This document shows positions 8,659 to 17,382 of a stretch of DNA of 61,217 bases, piece by piece. Both the position numbers and the translations under genes were made by a program. Origin of the DNA: Bacteroidales bacterium UBA6248 (lineage in GTDB: Bacteria > Bacteroidota > Bacteroidia > Bacteroidales > Lentimicrobiaceae); NCBI GenBank assembly GCA_002441345.1, contig DJVU01000006.1, forward strand, positions 61,110 to 122,326. Direction: 5' to 3'. The number at the start of each line of letters is the position of its first letter. Positions within the stretch are counted from its first letter, which is position 1. Below the pieces are notes generated by a model that had not been told where the DNA came from, did not search any database, and was given only the letters and a program-made list of their open reading frames with translations.

Positions 8659-9144
8659 TTATTTCAGGTTGTTGGAAGTAAAGGAAGCGGGAAGCAGATT
8701 CTTCATACCGTCGACGGTTACAGACCGTCCCGTTTCTCCGGAAAAGATGACCCGTATGGGTTTTCCCTGTCTGTGCTCGGTTTCAGCCATAACCTGGCGG
8801 CAGGCGCCGCAGGGCGAAGCTGGCTGAATTACACTGTGGTTGTCGGTATCCACGGTGATGGCTATTATTTCAACTTTTGCATCCGGATACAGCGAAGAAG
8901 CTGCAAAAAGGGCAACACGCTCAGCACAGAGTCCGGAGGGGTATGCGGCATTTTCCTGGTTGTTTCCGGTAATAATCTTGCCATTGTCGAGACGGAGCGC
9001 CGCACCTACCCTGAATCGGGAATAGGGGGCATAAGCCCTGGAAGCAGCCTCCCTGGCCAGCTTTATCAGATCCCTGTCGTCCGGTTCAAGCTCCGAAAAG
9101 TCATCCGATTCCTTAAAATTCAGGATTATCTGTTTTTCTTTCAT
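8659..9144 (-). CDS. cdd: Cytidine deaminase
   Basis: Zinc enzyme of pyrimidine salvage that deaminates cytidine and deoxycytidine. The zinc site is complete: GLCAERVALFAAS (CAE: Cys ligand and catalytic Glu) and SPCGACRQVMAE (PCxxC). YAPYSRFRVGAAL and ENAAYPSG are also typical. The frame opens 9 nt further upstream; I chose the Met of MKEKQIIL. At about 161 aa it is a normal homotetrameric-type enzyme. It follows the O-antigen ligase gene by about 31 nt, so it may be read from the same transcript although the functions are unrelated. Confidence 0.95.
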   Translation of the reverse strand: MKEKQIILNFKESDDFSELEPDDRDLIKLAREAASRAYAPYSRFRVGAALRLDNGKIITGNNQENAAYPSGLCAERVALFAASSLYPDAKVEIIAITVDTDNHSVIQPASPCGACRQVMAETEHRQGKPIRVIFSGETGRSVTVDGMKNLLPASFTSNNLK

Positions 9145-9175
9145 ACGCAGCAAAGCATTTCAGCTGCTAAAATAG

Positions 9176-10882
9176 TCATTTTATCGGATGATTGGTACTG
9201 ACTTCCTTCCCGTTAGTGTTGTTGAGGGGGGTTCTGCGCCGGCTGAACAGCAACAGCGCGTTGAAAAAGGCAAAAAATGTAGCACCAGCCTGCGTTTCCA
9301 GCGTATCTTCGGTAAGCATCGACATTATAATTATTACAAAAAAGACAACATAATAATAGTCGGTGAATTTCCCGAGCTTCAGAGGCGGAAAGATCAGCGT
9401 AAACATAAACCAGGCAAGTCCGAAGATTCCGAATGCTATGAAGATTGCAAGAAATTGATTATGAGATCGTTTCCTGAAATCGGGTTCAAGCTTTGAATCA
9501 AGTTCTTCATAGGCTGCGGAAAATGCTTCGTTCAGATCTCCGGTTCCCACACCCGTAAGCCAGTTGTGTTTAACGATGTAAAGCGATGTTTTCCAGTATT
9601 CGATGCGCTGCATTACCGAGGAGGCATTCGGATCGCCATGCCGGATGTAGTTGGAATACCCCATGGCAATCTGCTCAAAACGCGAACGCAGGTTGAGGTT
9701 GTCGAGATACACCGCACTGGCTACCCCGTTTTCAATATGTTTTATTTCTTTTTCGCTCAGGCTCCGGATGCCCTCTGCATCTTTTCGCAGGTTTTTGGAA
9801 TGCAGATAGCGGATCAGGGTGTGACTGAGCTGCTGCCCTTTCCGGTCGGGACCGTCGTAACTCAGTTCGCTCCTACGGTTCCATTCATTGCGAAGCTCGG
9901 TGTGCGAAATGTAAAGTCCGACGAACTTGCCGTTTTCAACGCCGTAGGAACAGGTGTCGTGCAGGTATGGCGTTCCGTAAACGGTGTAACGGTCGAGCTT
10001 GCTGAAATCAACAGCAGGTGCATGACTAAAATCCCTCACAAAGTTTCTGAAATAATGCACTGATGCGGCTGTGGCAGTGATGCTAAGAATTAATAAGCTG
10101 TATTTCAGTGCATTGTTCTTTATCCGGAGTCCAAGATATAAAATCATGATAAATGTCAGGATTGCCGTTATAAGGATGCCTGTGATCGATTCGAGAATAA
10201 AAAGAAACAGGAAAAACCAAACAATGCCCGCAATCAGTATAAGTTTGTGAAAACCGCTGCGGTATTCGCGTTTGTACAAAAGGTGTATCATGGCGAATAT
10301 GGCAAAACAAATTGTAAGGCTAAAACGTATATGGGAAATAAAGATGCTTAACTCTCTCGGATCGCTTACATGACGGGTGAAGAACACGTACATGCTGGCG
10401 AGGGTTCCGGCAAATACAGCAAGTATGAAAAAGTCGATGAGCCGGTGAAATCTCTTCTTGTCCAAAGCAGGAGTAGTCGCAAGAATTACCGGCAGACTTA
10501 TCAGCGGAAGCTTGATTCGCAAATCTTTAAGAGCGTAACTGACGTCGTTGGAGTAGAAAAGTCCTATGGCATGCAGCAAATAGAGAGAAACGGCCACCAT
10601 TGCGGCAGGATTGTTGAAAAGCATCCGGAACTTCCCGGCCATGTTGACCGCTGTTGCTTTTAACAGATAGACAATCCGGGATGTTGTATTCTGCACCGGC
10701 AGGTGCCTGCTGCCTGAATAGTCGGCACCCTCGGCAGCCCAGAATCCGAGCATCAGAAACTGAGAGGCACTCATGCCAAATTCGGAGAGAGGGATAGATA
10801 CGGTCAGCAGGATCATCGCATAGTAAAGCAGCGATGTGGCATCCGTTTTCAGTCGTAGCTGTGTTCGGAGGTGGCCTGCCAT
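9176..10882 (-). CDS. O-antigen ligase/polymerase family membrane protein (Wzy_C)
   Basis: 568-aa polytopic membrane protein with about ten hydrophobic segments and one large periplasmic loop between roughly residues 275 and 455. The Wzy_C/WaaL-type region includes WKTSLYIVKHNWLTGVGTGDL and KRSHNQFLAIFIAFGIFGL, the latter holding the conserved His and Gln of the family. Such proteins join or polymerise surface glycans on undecaprenyl carriers. It begins 19 nt after the S41 protease gene and precedes cdd. Whether it is a ligase, polymerase or another glycan transferase cannot be told from sequence. Confidence 0.85.
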   Translation of the reverse strand: MAGHLRTQLRLKTDATSLLYYAMILLTVSIPLSEFGMSASQFLMLGFWAAEGADYSGSRHLPVQNTTSRIVYLLKATAVNMAGKFRMLFNNPAAMVAVSLYLLHAIGLFYSNDVSYALKDLRIKLPLISLPVILATTPALDKKRFHRLIDFFILAVFAGTLASMYVFFTRHVSDPRELSIFISHIRFSLTICFAIFAMIHLLYKREYRSGFHKLILIAGIVWFFLFLFILESITGILITAILTFIMILYLGLRIKNNALKYSLLILSITATAASVHYFRNFVRDFSHAPAVDFSKLDRYTVYGTPYLHDTCSYGVENGKFVGLYISHTELRNEWNRRSELSYDGPDRKGQQLSHTLIRYLHSKNLRKDAEGIRSLSEKEIKHIENGVASAVYLDNLNLRSRFEQIAMGYSNYIRHGDPNASSVMQRIEYWKTSLYIVKHNWLTGVGTGDLNEAFSAAYEELDSKLEPDFRKRSHNQFLAIFIAFGIFGLAWFMFTLIFPPLKLGKFTDYYYVVFFVIIIMSMLTEDTLETQAGATFFAFFNALLLFSRRRTPLNNTNGKEVSTNHPIK

Positions 10883-10901
10883 AATAACACCTTTCCCTTT
10901 G

Positions 10902-12578
10902 CTAGGATTTTGTATTCTTCGCTGTTGTGCCCGACAATAATGTCTTGTATTTCTGCTGATCGCTCAGGATTTTCACGGCTTCCCTGATTTCCGGATCCTC
11001 GGTAACCGATACCTCTACCCGCCCTTTCTGATTGTAATACCGCGAAACAATCTCGTTTCGGAGCAGACTTTTGATCTCATCCCCGAATTTTTCGAGGTCG
11101 GCCTGTTTGTTATGCTTCATTTTCGATTCAAGCATTTCAAATTCCGCTTTCAGTTCGGTAAAGTATTTTTCTGTTTCCGCAGTCTTCTTCAGGTCATCCA
11201 GCATTTTTTCGCTCCTGGTTACATAGTCGTAATCTTTATCCTGAAGCCATTCCACGAAGTCGGCATAAATCTCAGGGGTAATCTCAAACTCTCCGGCGGG
11301 AGGGATGCCGGAGTGCTCACGCCTGAATTTGTTGGCGTAATCGAATACAAGATAACGGCTGATAAGGCTGATGGCTATGTTGCTGAGCAAAGGCTGTTCC
11401 GTAACAACGTCCGGGGTAATTCCCCCTCCGTCGTATACCAGCCTTCCTGTCCGTGTTTTAAAGGTATTGATTAAAGAATCCGGTATCTTTCCGCCGTTTC
11501 CCGTGCTGTCGCGATGCCCGTAATCAATAGCCTGAATGCACCTTCCGCTTGGGATATAGTACTTTGCAACGGTAACCTTCATCTGGGTGTTGTAGCTTAG
11601 CGGGATGATGTTCTGTACCAGTCCTTTCCCAAAGGTGCGCTCACCTATTATTACTGCACGGTCAAGATCCTGCATGGCTCCGGCAACAATTTCGGATGCC
11701 GATGCACTGTAACGGTTTACCAGAACAACAATGGGAATGTCGGTATCTATTGGTTGTACAAACGTTTTATATGCTTTGTTTCTGTCGGGAGTCTTACCTT
11801 TGGTACTTACAATTACTTCTCCTTTACGGATAAAGAAGTTGGAAATATTTACGGCTTCGTTCATCAGCCCTCCTCCGTTGTCGCGCAAATCGATGATAAG
11901 GGATTTCATGCCCTGGTTTTCACGCAGCTTCAGGAATGCATCCCTGAATTCCCTGCCGGAGTTCTGGGTAAATCCGCTGAGTTTGATGTAGCCGGTGTTT
12001 CCGTCAACCATCATATAGTGTGTAACATTCGGGATGGCAACGTTTTCACGCAGTACCTCAATTTCTAATGGAGCTTTTTCACCGCTGCGTTCCACAAGTA
12101 TTTTAAGGCGCGTACCGGGCTGGCCTTTCAGAATACTGCTTACATCGCTCACCGACTTACCCCGTGTATCCCTGTCGTTTACTTTCAGGATTTTATCGCC
12201 GTGCATCAGTCCGGCTTTCATAGAAGGGGAGTTTTCGTACGGCTCGGAAATTACAATGTAATCGCCCTGCTTGTGTATCAGCGCGCCTATGCCTCCGTAC
12301 TGACCGGTTGTCATGAAGTTGAAGTCTTCAATTTCAGCTTCTGAGATAAAAACCGTATAGGGGTCAAGCTTTTCCAGGATGGCATCAATGCCGGTCTTAA
12401 TCAGTTCGCCGTGGTTAAGCTCGTCAACGTAATTGTTGTTGAGCTCTTTGTACATCGTAGCAAACACATCCAGATTTTTCGAGATTTCAAAAGTTGATGA
12501 TGTGATCTGTGCATTCAGTCCGGAACCCGGCATCAGCATCATCAGGAATGCGGCAATAAGTATATGTAGATTTTTCAT
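10902..12578 (-). CDS. S41 family C-terminal processing peptidase (CtpA/Prc-like)
   Basis: Exported serine protease of about 558 aa. The open frame begins at 12629, but MKNLHILIAAFLMMLMPG at 12578 gives a clean signal peptide. A PDZ domain (about 85-165: MKAGLMHGDKILKVNDRDTRG) precedes the protease core, which has GYIKLSGF, LIIDLRDNGGGL, the catalytic Ser in NRYSASASEIVAGAM and the catalytic Lys in GERTFGKGLVQ. A helical C-terminal tail of about 150 aa follows. In Bacteroidota this gene regularly follows yidD, as it does here (22 nt). Likely periplasmic. Confidence 0.93.
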   Translation of the reverse strand: MKNLHILIAAFLMMLMPGSGLNAQITSSTFEISKNLDVFATMYKELNNNYVDELNHGELIKTGIDAILEKLDPYTVFISEAEIEDFNFMTTGQYGGIGALIHKQGDYIVISEPYENSPSMKAGLMHGDKILKVNDRDTRGKSVSDVSSILKGQPGTRLKILVERSGEKAPLEIEVLRENVAIPNVTHYMMVDGNTGYIKLSGFTQNSGREFRDAFLKLRENQGMKSLIIDLRDNGGGLMNEAVNISNFFIRKGEVIVSTKGKTPDRNKAYKTFVQPIDTDIPIVVLVNRYSASASEIVAGAMQDLDRAVIIGERTFGKGLVQNIIPLSYNTQMKVTVAKYYIPSGRCIQAIDYGHRDSTGNGGKIPDSLINTFKTRTGRLVYDGGGITPDVVTEQPLLSNIAISLISRYLVFDYANKFRREHSGIPPAGEFEITPEIYADFVEWLQDKDYDYVTRSEKMLDDLKKTAETEKYFTELKAEFEMLESKMKHNKQADLEKFGDEIKSLLRNEIVSRYYNQKGRVEVSVTEDPEIREAVKILSDQQKYKTLLSGTTAKNTKS

Positions 12579-12600
12579 ATAGCGTTGATAATTAATTGTT

Positions 12601-12822
12601 TCATGGAACAGGATCGTAGCCGCTTCCACCCCATGGATGGCATGAAAGCACTCGTTTTATCGTGAGCCATCCACCCTTGAAAGGCCCGTGTTTCCGGATT
12701 GCCTCCACTCCGTACTGCGAGCACGTGGGCGTATACCTGCACGAAGGCGGCAGGTAAGGGGAAATGGCTCCCTGGTAAAGCCTTATCAGGCCAACCATAA
12801 GATTAGCCAGGAGTTTTTTCAT
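12601..12822 (-). CDS. yidD: Membrane protein insertion efficiency factor YidD
   Basis: 73-aa small protein that assists YidC-mediated membrane insertion. The family signature is complete: RLYQGAISPYLPPSCRYTPTCSQYGVEAI (three conserved Cys) and RVLSCHPWGGSGYDPVP at the C-terminus. Its start overlaps the rnpA 3' end by 20 nt, as in most bacteria, so the two are translationally coupled. yidC and rpmH, often nearby in other phyla, are not here. Confidence 0.95.
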   Translation of the reverse strand: MKKLLANLMVGLIRLYQGAISPYLPPSCRYTPTCSQYGVEAIRKHGPFKGGWLTIKRVLSCHPWGGSGYDPVP

Positions 12823-13186
12823 GGTCCTGAATTAAACGCTGAAGCAGCGATATTATTATTGGTTCGAGTGATGTATATCCGGGAATTTCTTTTCCTGTAA
12901 AAATCAGGGCAATGAGGAACTTTTTGCTATCAGAGCCGTGGATAATGATTTCCTTGTTTTTCCTGAAAATCTCACGCATCAGCCGCTTGATACGGTTGCG
13001 GTCCGCCGCTTTTTTGAAATTACGTTTCGGTACCGTTACCAGTAACTGAACGCTCCCCTCGCTCTCCCATTCATAAGGCAGCCAAAGCAGTTTAACAGGA
13101 TGCCTGAAAATACTCCTGCCATCCCGGAAAAGCCTGCTGATCCCGGTTACATTACATAACCGTTCATGTTTTTTAAATGTCTGCAT
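12803..13186 (-). CDS. rnpA: Ribonuclease P protein component
   Basis: 127-aa protein subunit of RNase P, which matures tRNA 5' ends together with the catalytic RNA (not in this window). The RNR helix is clear: FKKAADRNRIKRLMREIFR, preceded by LLVTVPKRNFK. The N-terminal KHERLCNVTGISRLFRDGRS also matches. It overlaps yidD by 20 nt and follows hemD by 38 nt. Length is normal. Confidence 0.95.
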   Translation of the reverse strand: MQTFKKHERLCNVTGISRLFRDGRSIFRHPVKLLWLPYEWESEGSVQLLVTVPKRNFKKAADRNRIKRLMREIFRKNKEIIIHGSDSKKFLIALIFTGKEIPGYTSLEPIIISLLQRLIQDHEKTPG

Positions 13187-13224
13187 CGCAACGGCCTTAA
13201 CGGGAAAGCGTGGAAGAGAGCTGC

Positions 13225-13980
13225 TTACTTTGACTTGTTGTTAACAGCCAGAAACTGTTCAATCGCTTTGGCCATGGAAGGTGCATTTGCCGTGGGAGCC
13301 TCAACCTGAATGTTCAGGCCTGCTTCAATGGCTGCTTCGGCTGATGAATGCCCGAAAACTCCGATTATCTTTTCACCCTGTGCAAAGTCGGGAAAATTCA
13401 TGTAAAGCGATTTAATACCGGCCGGGCTGAAAAATATCATCATCTCGTACTTGTCAAGGTTCAGAAACGTCATATCCTCTGCAACCGTACGGTACATAAT
13501 GGCTTTTACGTAGTTGATCTTATGATGGTCGAGCAGATCGGATAACTCATTGTTGTGATCTTCGTTGCACGGAAGAAGATATTTCTCCGACTTGTGCTTG
13601 CGGATAATGTCAACCAGGTCGGAAGTCTCCTGTCCGCTGAAAAATATCTTACGTTTCCGGTATTGAATGTACTTCTGAAGATAATAAGCAATGGCTTCCG
13701 AAGAACAGAAATACTTCATGGTCTCCGGAATTTCCGTGCGCAGCTCCGTTGCTAGTCTGAAAAAATGATCAACAGCATGCTTGCTCGTGAATATTACACC
13801 AGTGTGATCATTCAGCCTCGTCTTGTTCTCCTTCCTAAAATCGATTGAACTTAATCCTTCAATTTTAAAGAATTTGAAGAAATCAACGTTCAGATTGTAC
13901 TTTTTAATGACATCAAAATAGGGAGACTTCTCCAGATCGGCTGGTTTAGGCTGTGAAATCAGGACATTCTTTACTTTCAA
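13225..13980 (-). CDS. hemD: Uroporphyrinogen-III synthase
   Basis: 251-aa enzyme that cyclises hydroxymethylbilane with inversion of ring D in haem and sirohaem synthesis. The family is poorly conserved; support comes from ISQPKP near the N-terminus, VIFTSKHAVDHFF, MYRTVAEDM and the conserved segment MIFFSPAGIKSLYMNFP followed by IGVFGHSSAEAAIEAG. The place between DUF4271 and rnpA matches the usual Bacteroidota order, which strengthens the call. Product feeds haem needed by the cytochrome maturation genes at 37-39 kb. Confidence 0.88.
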   Translation of the reverse strand: MKVKNVLISQPKPADLEKSPYFDVIKKYNLNVDFFKFFKIEGLSSIDFRKENKTRLNDHTGVIFTSKHAVDHFFRLATELRTEIPETMKYFCSSEAIAYYLQKYIQYRKRKIFFSGQETSDLVDIIRKHKSEKYLLPCNEDHNNELSDLLDHHKINYVKAIMYRTVAEDMTFLNLDKYEMMIFFSPAGIKSLYMNFPDFAQGEKIIGVFGHSSAEAAIEAGLNIQVEAPTANAPSMAKAIEQFLAVNNKSK

Positions 13981-14039
13981 TTTTATTGCAATTTACAATT
14001 TGACTTAGGATGAACTCTTCCGGTTGTTATCGCAATTGC

Positions 14040-14975
14040 TTACCAATCAACCATTGTGTAAAACTTATACACAGCAAGCAATGGTAAAATTTCGAGGGTG
14101 CAAAGATACAAAATTATAAACACAACCGAAAACGTTTGCGATCCTCCGATAACGGAAATACTTCTGATCAGGCGCATGCTGTAAACTATAACTAATAATC
14201 CGATAATACTGTATAGCAGAGGCTTGTATTCCATAAAATGCCAGGCTGTTATTAAAGGAAACAACACCAGTCCGGCCGCCAGGCTGTAGATGAGCGCCGA
14301 CACCAGGTACTCGTCACTCAGCGACTTTGTACGGAACAGGATGCCAATTGCTTTTATGGTTGCCAGCTTCAAAAACCAGAATATGGTAATTGCTGCAGCT
14401 ATCAGAAGAAAAACCAAAGGCAGCGCCTGCACTCCCAGCAATCCGGCAAGCCGGGTGCCGGTCAGATTGAACACTGCAACCGCCAGACCGGCTATGAAAA
14501 CAATTCCGAGCCCGAACGTCAGCCTCTCACGTATCAGATTTCCTTCGCGCAACAGCTGATTAACATGGTGACGGCCGTAGATCGATTTAAACAACTGCCT
14601 CAGCCGCCTGGGATAGGAATATCTGACCCAGGCCAGTATCCCCAGGCAAACAATTATAAACAAAGTAAGCCAGTCGTACTGTACCGCCGTTCGCGTCAAT
14701 GGTTCTATCTTCGCAGAAGGGCTGACTCCGATGGTAAGAAAGGATGGAGTGTTGTATGGCGAAATGTCTCCCGCTTCGGGTTCTTCCGCAACCGGCAACA
14801 CAATGTCTTTTAACTCAAACCGGAAAACCGTGTCGGGCAAAGCAGGATTAAGGCTGTCGCGCAGAAATTGCATATAGCTGACAATTGTGTCATTAGTCGA
14901 CACAGTGTCAGGCTTCTGCATGAAAAATAAACCGGTTGATTCCTGCCCGGACATCTGGGGAGTTTGTGTTGCCAT
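14040..14975 (-). CDS. DUF4271 integral membrane protein
   Basis: About 311 aa with a soluble N-terminal third and six or so membrane helices in the rest (for example WLTLFIIVCLGILAWVRY and a C-terminal LYLCTLEILPLLAVYKFY). DUF4271 proteins are restricted to Bacteroidota and usually sit next to hemD, as here; their role is unknown. The open frame extends up to 15179, but a TAATTTTG promoter box at 14984-14991 lies just in front of the ATG at 14975 (MATQTPQM), so I take that as the start and a nearly leaderless mRNA. If wrong, the protein would be up to 379 aa. Confidence 0.8.
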   Translation of the reverse strand: MATQTPQMSGQESTGLFFMQKPDTVSTNDTIVSYMQFLRDSLNPALPDTVFRFELKDIVLPVAEEPEAGDISPYNTPSFLTIGVSPSAKIEPLTRTAVQYDWLTLFIIVCLGILAWVRYSYPRRLRQLFKSIYGRHHVNQLLREGNLIRERLTFGLGIVFIAGLAVAVFNLTGTRLAGLLGVQALPLVFLLIAAAITIFWFLKLATIKAIGILFRTKSLSDEYLVSALIYSLAAGLVLFPLITAWHFMEYKPLLYSIIGLLVIVYSMRLIRSISVIGGSQTFSVVFIILYLCTLEILPLLAVYKFYTMVDW

Positions 14976-14983
14976 CCGGATGG

Positions 14984-14991
14984 CAAAATTA
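14984..14991 (-). promoter_or_regulatory. -7 box for the DUF4271-hemD-rnpA operon
   Basis: TAATTTTG on the minus strand, 8 nt before the ATG at 14975. A convincing -33 TTTG is not seen at the right distance, so confidence is moderate. It argues against the longer open frame being translated. Confidence 0.45.
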
Positions 14992-15193
14992 CGCCATTTT
15001 TTATTACCAGTTTCCTGCATCGGAGCGATGCCGACTTTCATTTTTTTCCTCACATTACCCTCTGAACCCGTTTGCACCCTGTTTTTACCGTTCAGATTAC
15101 CGCTTCCCGCACTCCGGCATTTATATTTCGTCATGTTTTGGTTTTCAATGAGAAAAATGGCAGTTTTACTTAGGAACACATCCTATTAAATTC

Positions 15194-15201
15194 TACATTT
15201 G
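15194..15201 (+). promoter_or_regulatory. -7 box of the pta-ackA operon
   Basis: TACATTTG, a match to TAnnTTTG, 48 nt before the chosen pta start at 15250. The -33 side is only T-rich. Confidence 0.5.
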
Positions 15202-15249
15202 CCGCACGATTTCAGCGCGCAGATAATTAACTTTAAATACTTGAATAAT

Positions 15250-16251
15250 ATGTCATTGATGAATGCTATCCGGGAAAAAGCACAGCTGCTTGATAAATGT
15301 ATTGTGCTTCCTGAAGGTGCCGAAGAACGAACGCTTAAGGCTGCCAACATTATCCTGCAGGAACGGCTGGCCAGGATTATCCTTATCGGAAGCGAGGCTG
15401 AGATCCTTGGTAAGGCGAAAGAACAGGGACTGCAGAATATTCCGCAGGCCAGAATTATTAATCCGGAGAGCAATCCCGACAGGCAGAAATATGCCGACAT
15501 GCTTTTTGAGATCAGAAAGAACAAAGGGATGACATCCGAAGAGGCATTCCGGCTTGCCGGAGATCCCCTGTATCTGGCAACCTTGCTGATTAAAGCCGGA
15601 GAAGCCGACGGGGAGGTGGCGGGAGCCATTAATGCTACCGGTAACGTACTCAGGCCTGCATTTCAGATTGTGAAAACCATGCCCGGTATCAGTGTGGTTT
15701 CAGGCGCTTTTCTTATGATTTTCAAGGACAATCCCGCCGTTCCCGGCGATATTCTGGTGTTTGCCGATTGTGCCGTTCATCCCGATCCTACAGCTGCCGA
15801 ACTCGCTGAAATAGCCATCTCAACCGCTCACACGGCAAAAGCCATCGGAGGTCTGGAGCCCCGCGTAGCCATGCTCAGCTTCTCCACGAAGGGAAGTGCC
15901 AGTCATGAGCTTGTGGATAAAGTGGTGGAAGCTACCCGTATCGCCCGTGAGAAAGCACCGTGGCTGCAAATCGACGGCGAACTTCAGGCCGATGCAGCCA
16001 TCGTTGAATCGGTAGGACTCCTCAAAGCACCCGGAAGTACTGTTGCAGGTAAAGCCAATGTTCTGGTATTCCCCGGACTTGAAACCGGAAATATAGCCTA
16101 TAAGCTGGTTCAGCGACTTTCGGGAGCCGAAGCCATCGGCCCCGTGCTCCAGGGAATGGCCGCCCCCATCAATGACCTTTCGCGTGGATGTTCCGTAAGC
16201 GATATCGTTAACCTGGTCGCTATCACGGTAAATCAATGCGGCGGCAACTGA
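15250..16251 (+). CDS. pta: Phosphate acetyltransferase
   Basis: Converts acetyl-CoA and phosphate to acetyl phosphate, the first step of acetate fermentation. 333 aa, the size of the short Pta form without regulatory domains. Family segments seen are CIVLPEGAEERTLKAA, the substrate-site region SGAFLMIF and VFADCAVHPDPTAAELAEIA, MLSFSTKGSA and the C-terminal VLVFPGLETGNIAYKL. The frame starts at 15199, but MSLMNAIREKAQ at 15250 fits the family. It is the first gene of a three-gene operon ending with ackA. Confidence 0.95.
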   Translation: MSLMNAIREKAQLLDKCIVLPEGAEERTLKAANIILQERLARIILIGSEAEILGKAKEQGLQNIPQARIINPESNPDRQKYADMLFEIRKNKGMTSEEAFRLAGDPLYLATLLIKAGEADGEVAGAINATGNVLRPAFQIVKTMPGISVVSGAFLMIFKDNPAVPGDILVFADCAVHPDPTAAELAEIAISTAHTAKAIGGLEPRVAMLSFSTKGSASHELVDKVVEATRIAREKAPWLQIDGELQADAAIVESVGLLKAPGSTVAGKANVLVFPGLETGNIAYKLVQRLSGAEAIGPVLQGMAAPINDLSRGCSVSDIVNLVAITVNQCGGN

Positions 16252-16287
16252 TTCGAAAAAATTCGTAACACATAATATTGAATTCAC

Positions 16288-17256
16288 ATGTCAGAAAGAT
16301 TGGAAGATTTTAGCCTTGGTAAATCAATGCAACCCAAAGGCAGCATCCAGAAAGTAGGTGTTGTGGGATGCGGTGCCATGGGGCAGGAAATTGCTGTTCT
16401 CATCAGTCAGTCAGGCATCGATGTTGCCTTTATCGACATCTCCGACGACCGCATTTCCGAAGTTATGATGCGCATCGAAAAACAGCTCGATGAACGCATC
16501 AGTAAATGGGGACTTACAGCCAGCGAGAAAAAACTCATTTTGTCAAGAATCAAGGGTTCTACCGATTATTCAAGCCTGTCGGACTGCGACATTGTTTTTG
16601 AGACGGTAAATTCCAAAAAGAAAGGAACCAGCCTTGAGCTTCGACAGGAAATTTTTAAAAAAATTGAAGCAGTGGTGCGTCCCGATACGGTAATTGCATC
16701 CAATACTGCTACTCTTATGATCTCGGAAATCTCTTCCGTACTCAAAAATCCCGGCAGAGCCATGGGCCTTCATTTCTATTCACCCGTCAGCAAGGTTAAA
16801 ATTATTGAATCGGTACGCTCGGTTTATACTACCGATGAAACTTTTGCCATCGTCAACAAGCTCGCTCTCCTTATCGGAAAAAAGCTTATCCGTGTAAACG
16901 AATCTGCCGGGAATATCAGCACCCGCATGCTGGTACCACTGATCAACGAAGCCTGTGAAATACTCATGGAAGGCGTTGCTACCGTCGCCGATATCGATGA
17001 AACGATGAAAGAAACCAGCGGTCTTCAGCTCGGCCCCTTCGAAATGGCCGATAAAATCGGACTCGATAAAGTACTGAAATGGATGGAAAATCTCTACATC
17101 GAGTTCGGCGAACACAAGTATAAGCCATCGCCCGTTTTAAAGCGCATGGTGAGGGCTAATCTTGTGGGCCGCAGAGTGGGTGAAGGGTTTTACCTGTATC
17201 AGGGCGAAAAACGAATGCCCAAACAGGGTTCCATCACCAACCTCGGGAGAGCCTGA
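16288..17256 (+). CDS. Divergent 3-hydroxyacyl-CoA dehydrogenase-like protein
   Basis: 322 aa with the two-domain fold of short 3-hydroxyacyl/3-hydroxybutyryl-CoA dehydrogenases: Rossmann loop VGVVGCGAMGQEIA (about 23-36), acidic strand end AFIDIS, ASNTATLMISE, GLHFYSPVSKVKIIESV (catalytic His and Glu kept), then helical domain MLVPLINEACEILMEG and VGRRVGEGFYLYQ. Two expected catalytic positions differ: NTSS is NTAT, and the PGFxxNR loop is AGNISTR, losing the catalytic Asn. It lies 36 nt after pta and 126 nt before ackA, so it is part of the acetate operon. It may use another substrate or be a non-catalytic relative; I would not name it a butyryl-pathway enzyme. Confidence 0.75.
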   Translation: MSERLEDFSLGKSMQPKGSIQKVGVVGCGAMGQEIAVLISQSGIDVAFIDISDDRISEVMMRIEKQLDERISKWGLTASEKKLILSRIKGSTDYSSLSDCDIVFETVNSKKKGTSLELRQEIFKKIEAVVRPDTVIASNTATLMISEISSVLKNPGRAMGLHFYSPVSKVKIIESVRSVYTTDETFAIVNKLALLIGKKLIRVNESAGNISTRMLVPLINEACEILMEGVATVADIDETMKETSGLQLGPFEMADKIGLDKVLKWMENLYIEFGEHKYKPSPVLKRMVRANLVGRRVGEGFYLYQGEKRMPKQGSITNLGRA

Positions 17257-17382
17257 TCCCGCAACCAAAAAGGGATACTGCCGGCTGTATAACGCAGGCA
17301 TTTCCGGATAGCGGCCTGCTCCGGTGTCCCGCAAACAGGCTCATCCGGTTTATTTACAGAGGAAAAATTAAACAGAAGTACA

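Noticed and set aside
12034..12261. Plus-strand frames opposite the S41 protease and many similar frames opposite long genes
   Set aside because: Shadow frames of well-supported genes on the other strand; no independent signals.
16288..17256. Naming the pta-ackA middle gene a butyryl-pathway 3-hydroxybutyryl-CoA dehydrogenase
   Set aside because: Catalytic Ser and Asn positions are changed and no crotonase, thiolase or acyl-CoA dehydrogenase gene is nearby.
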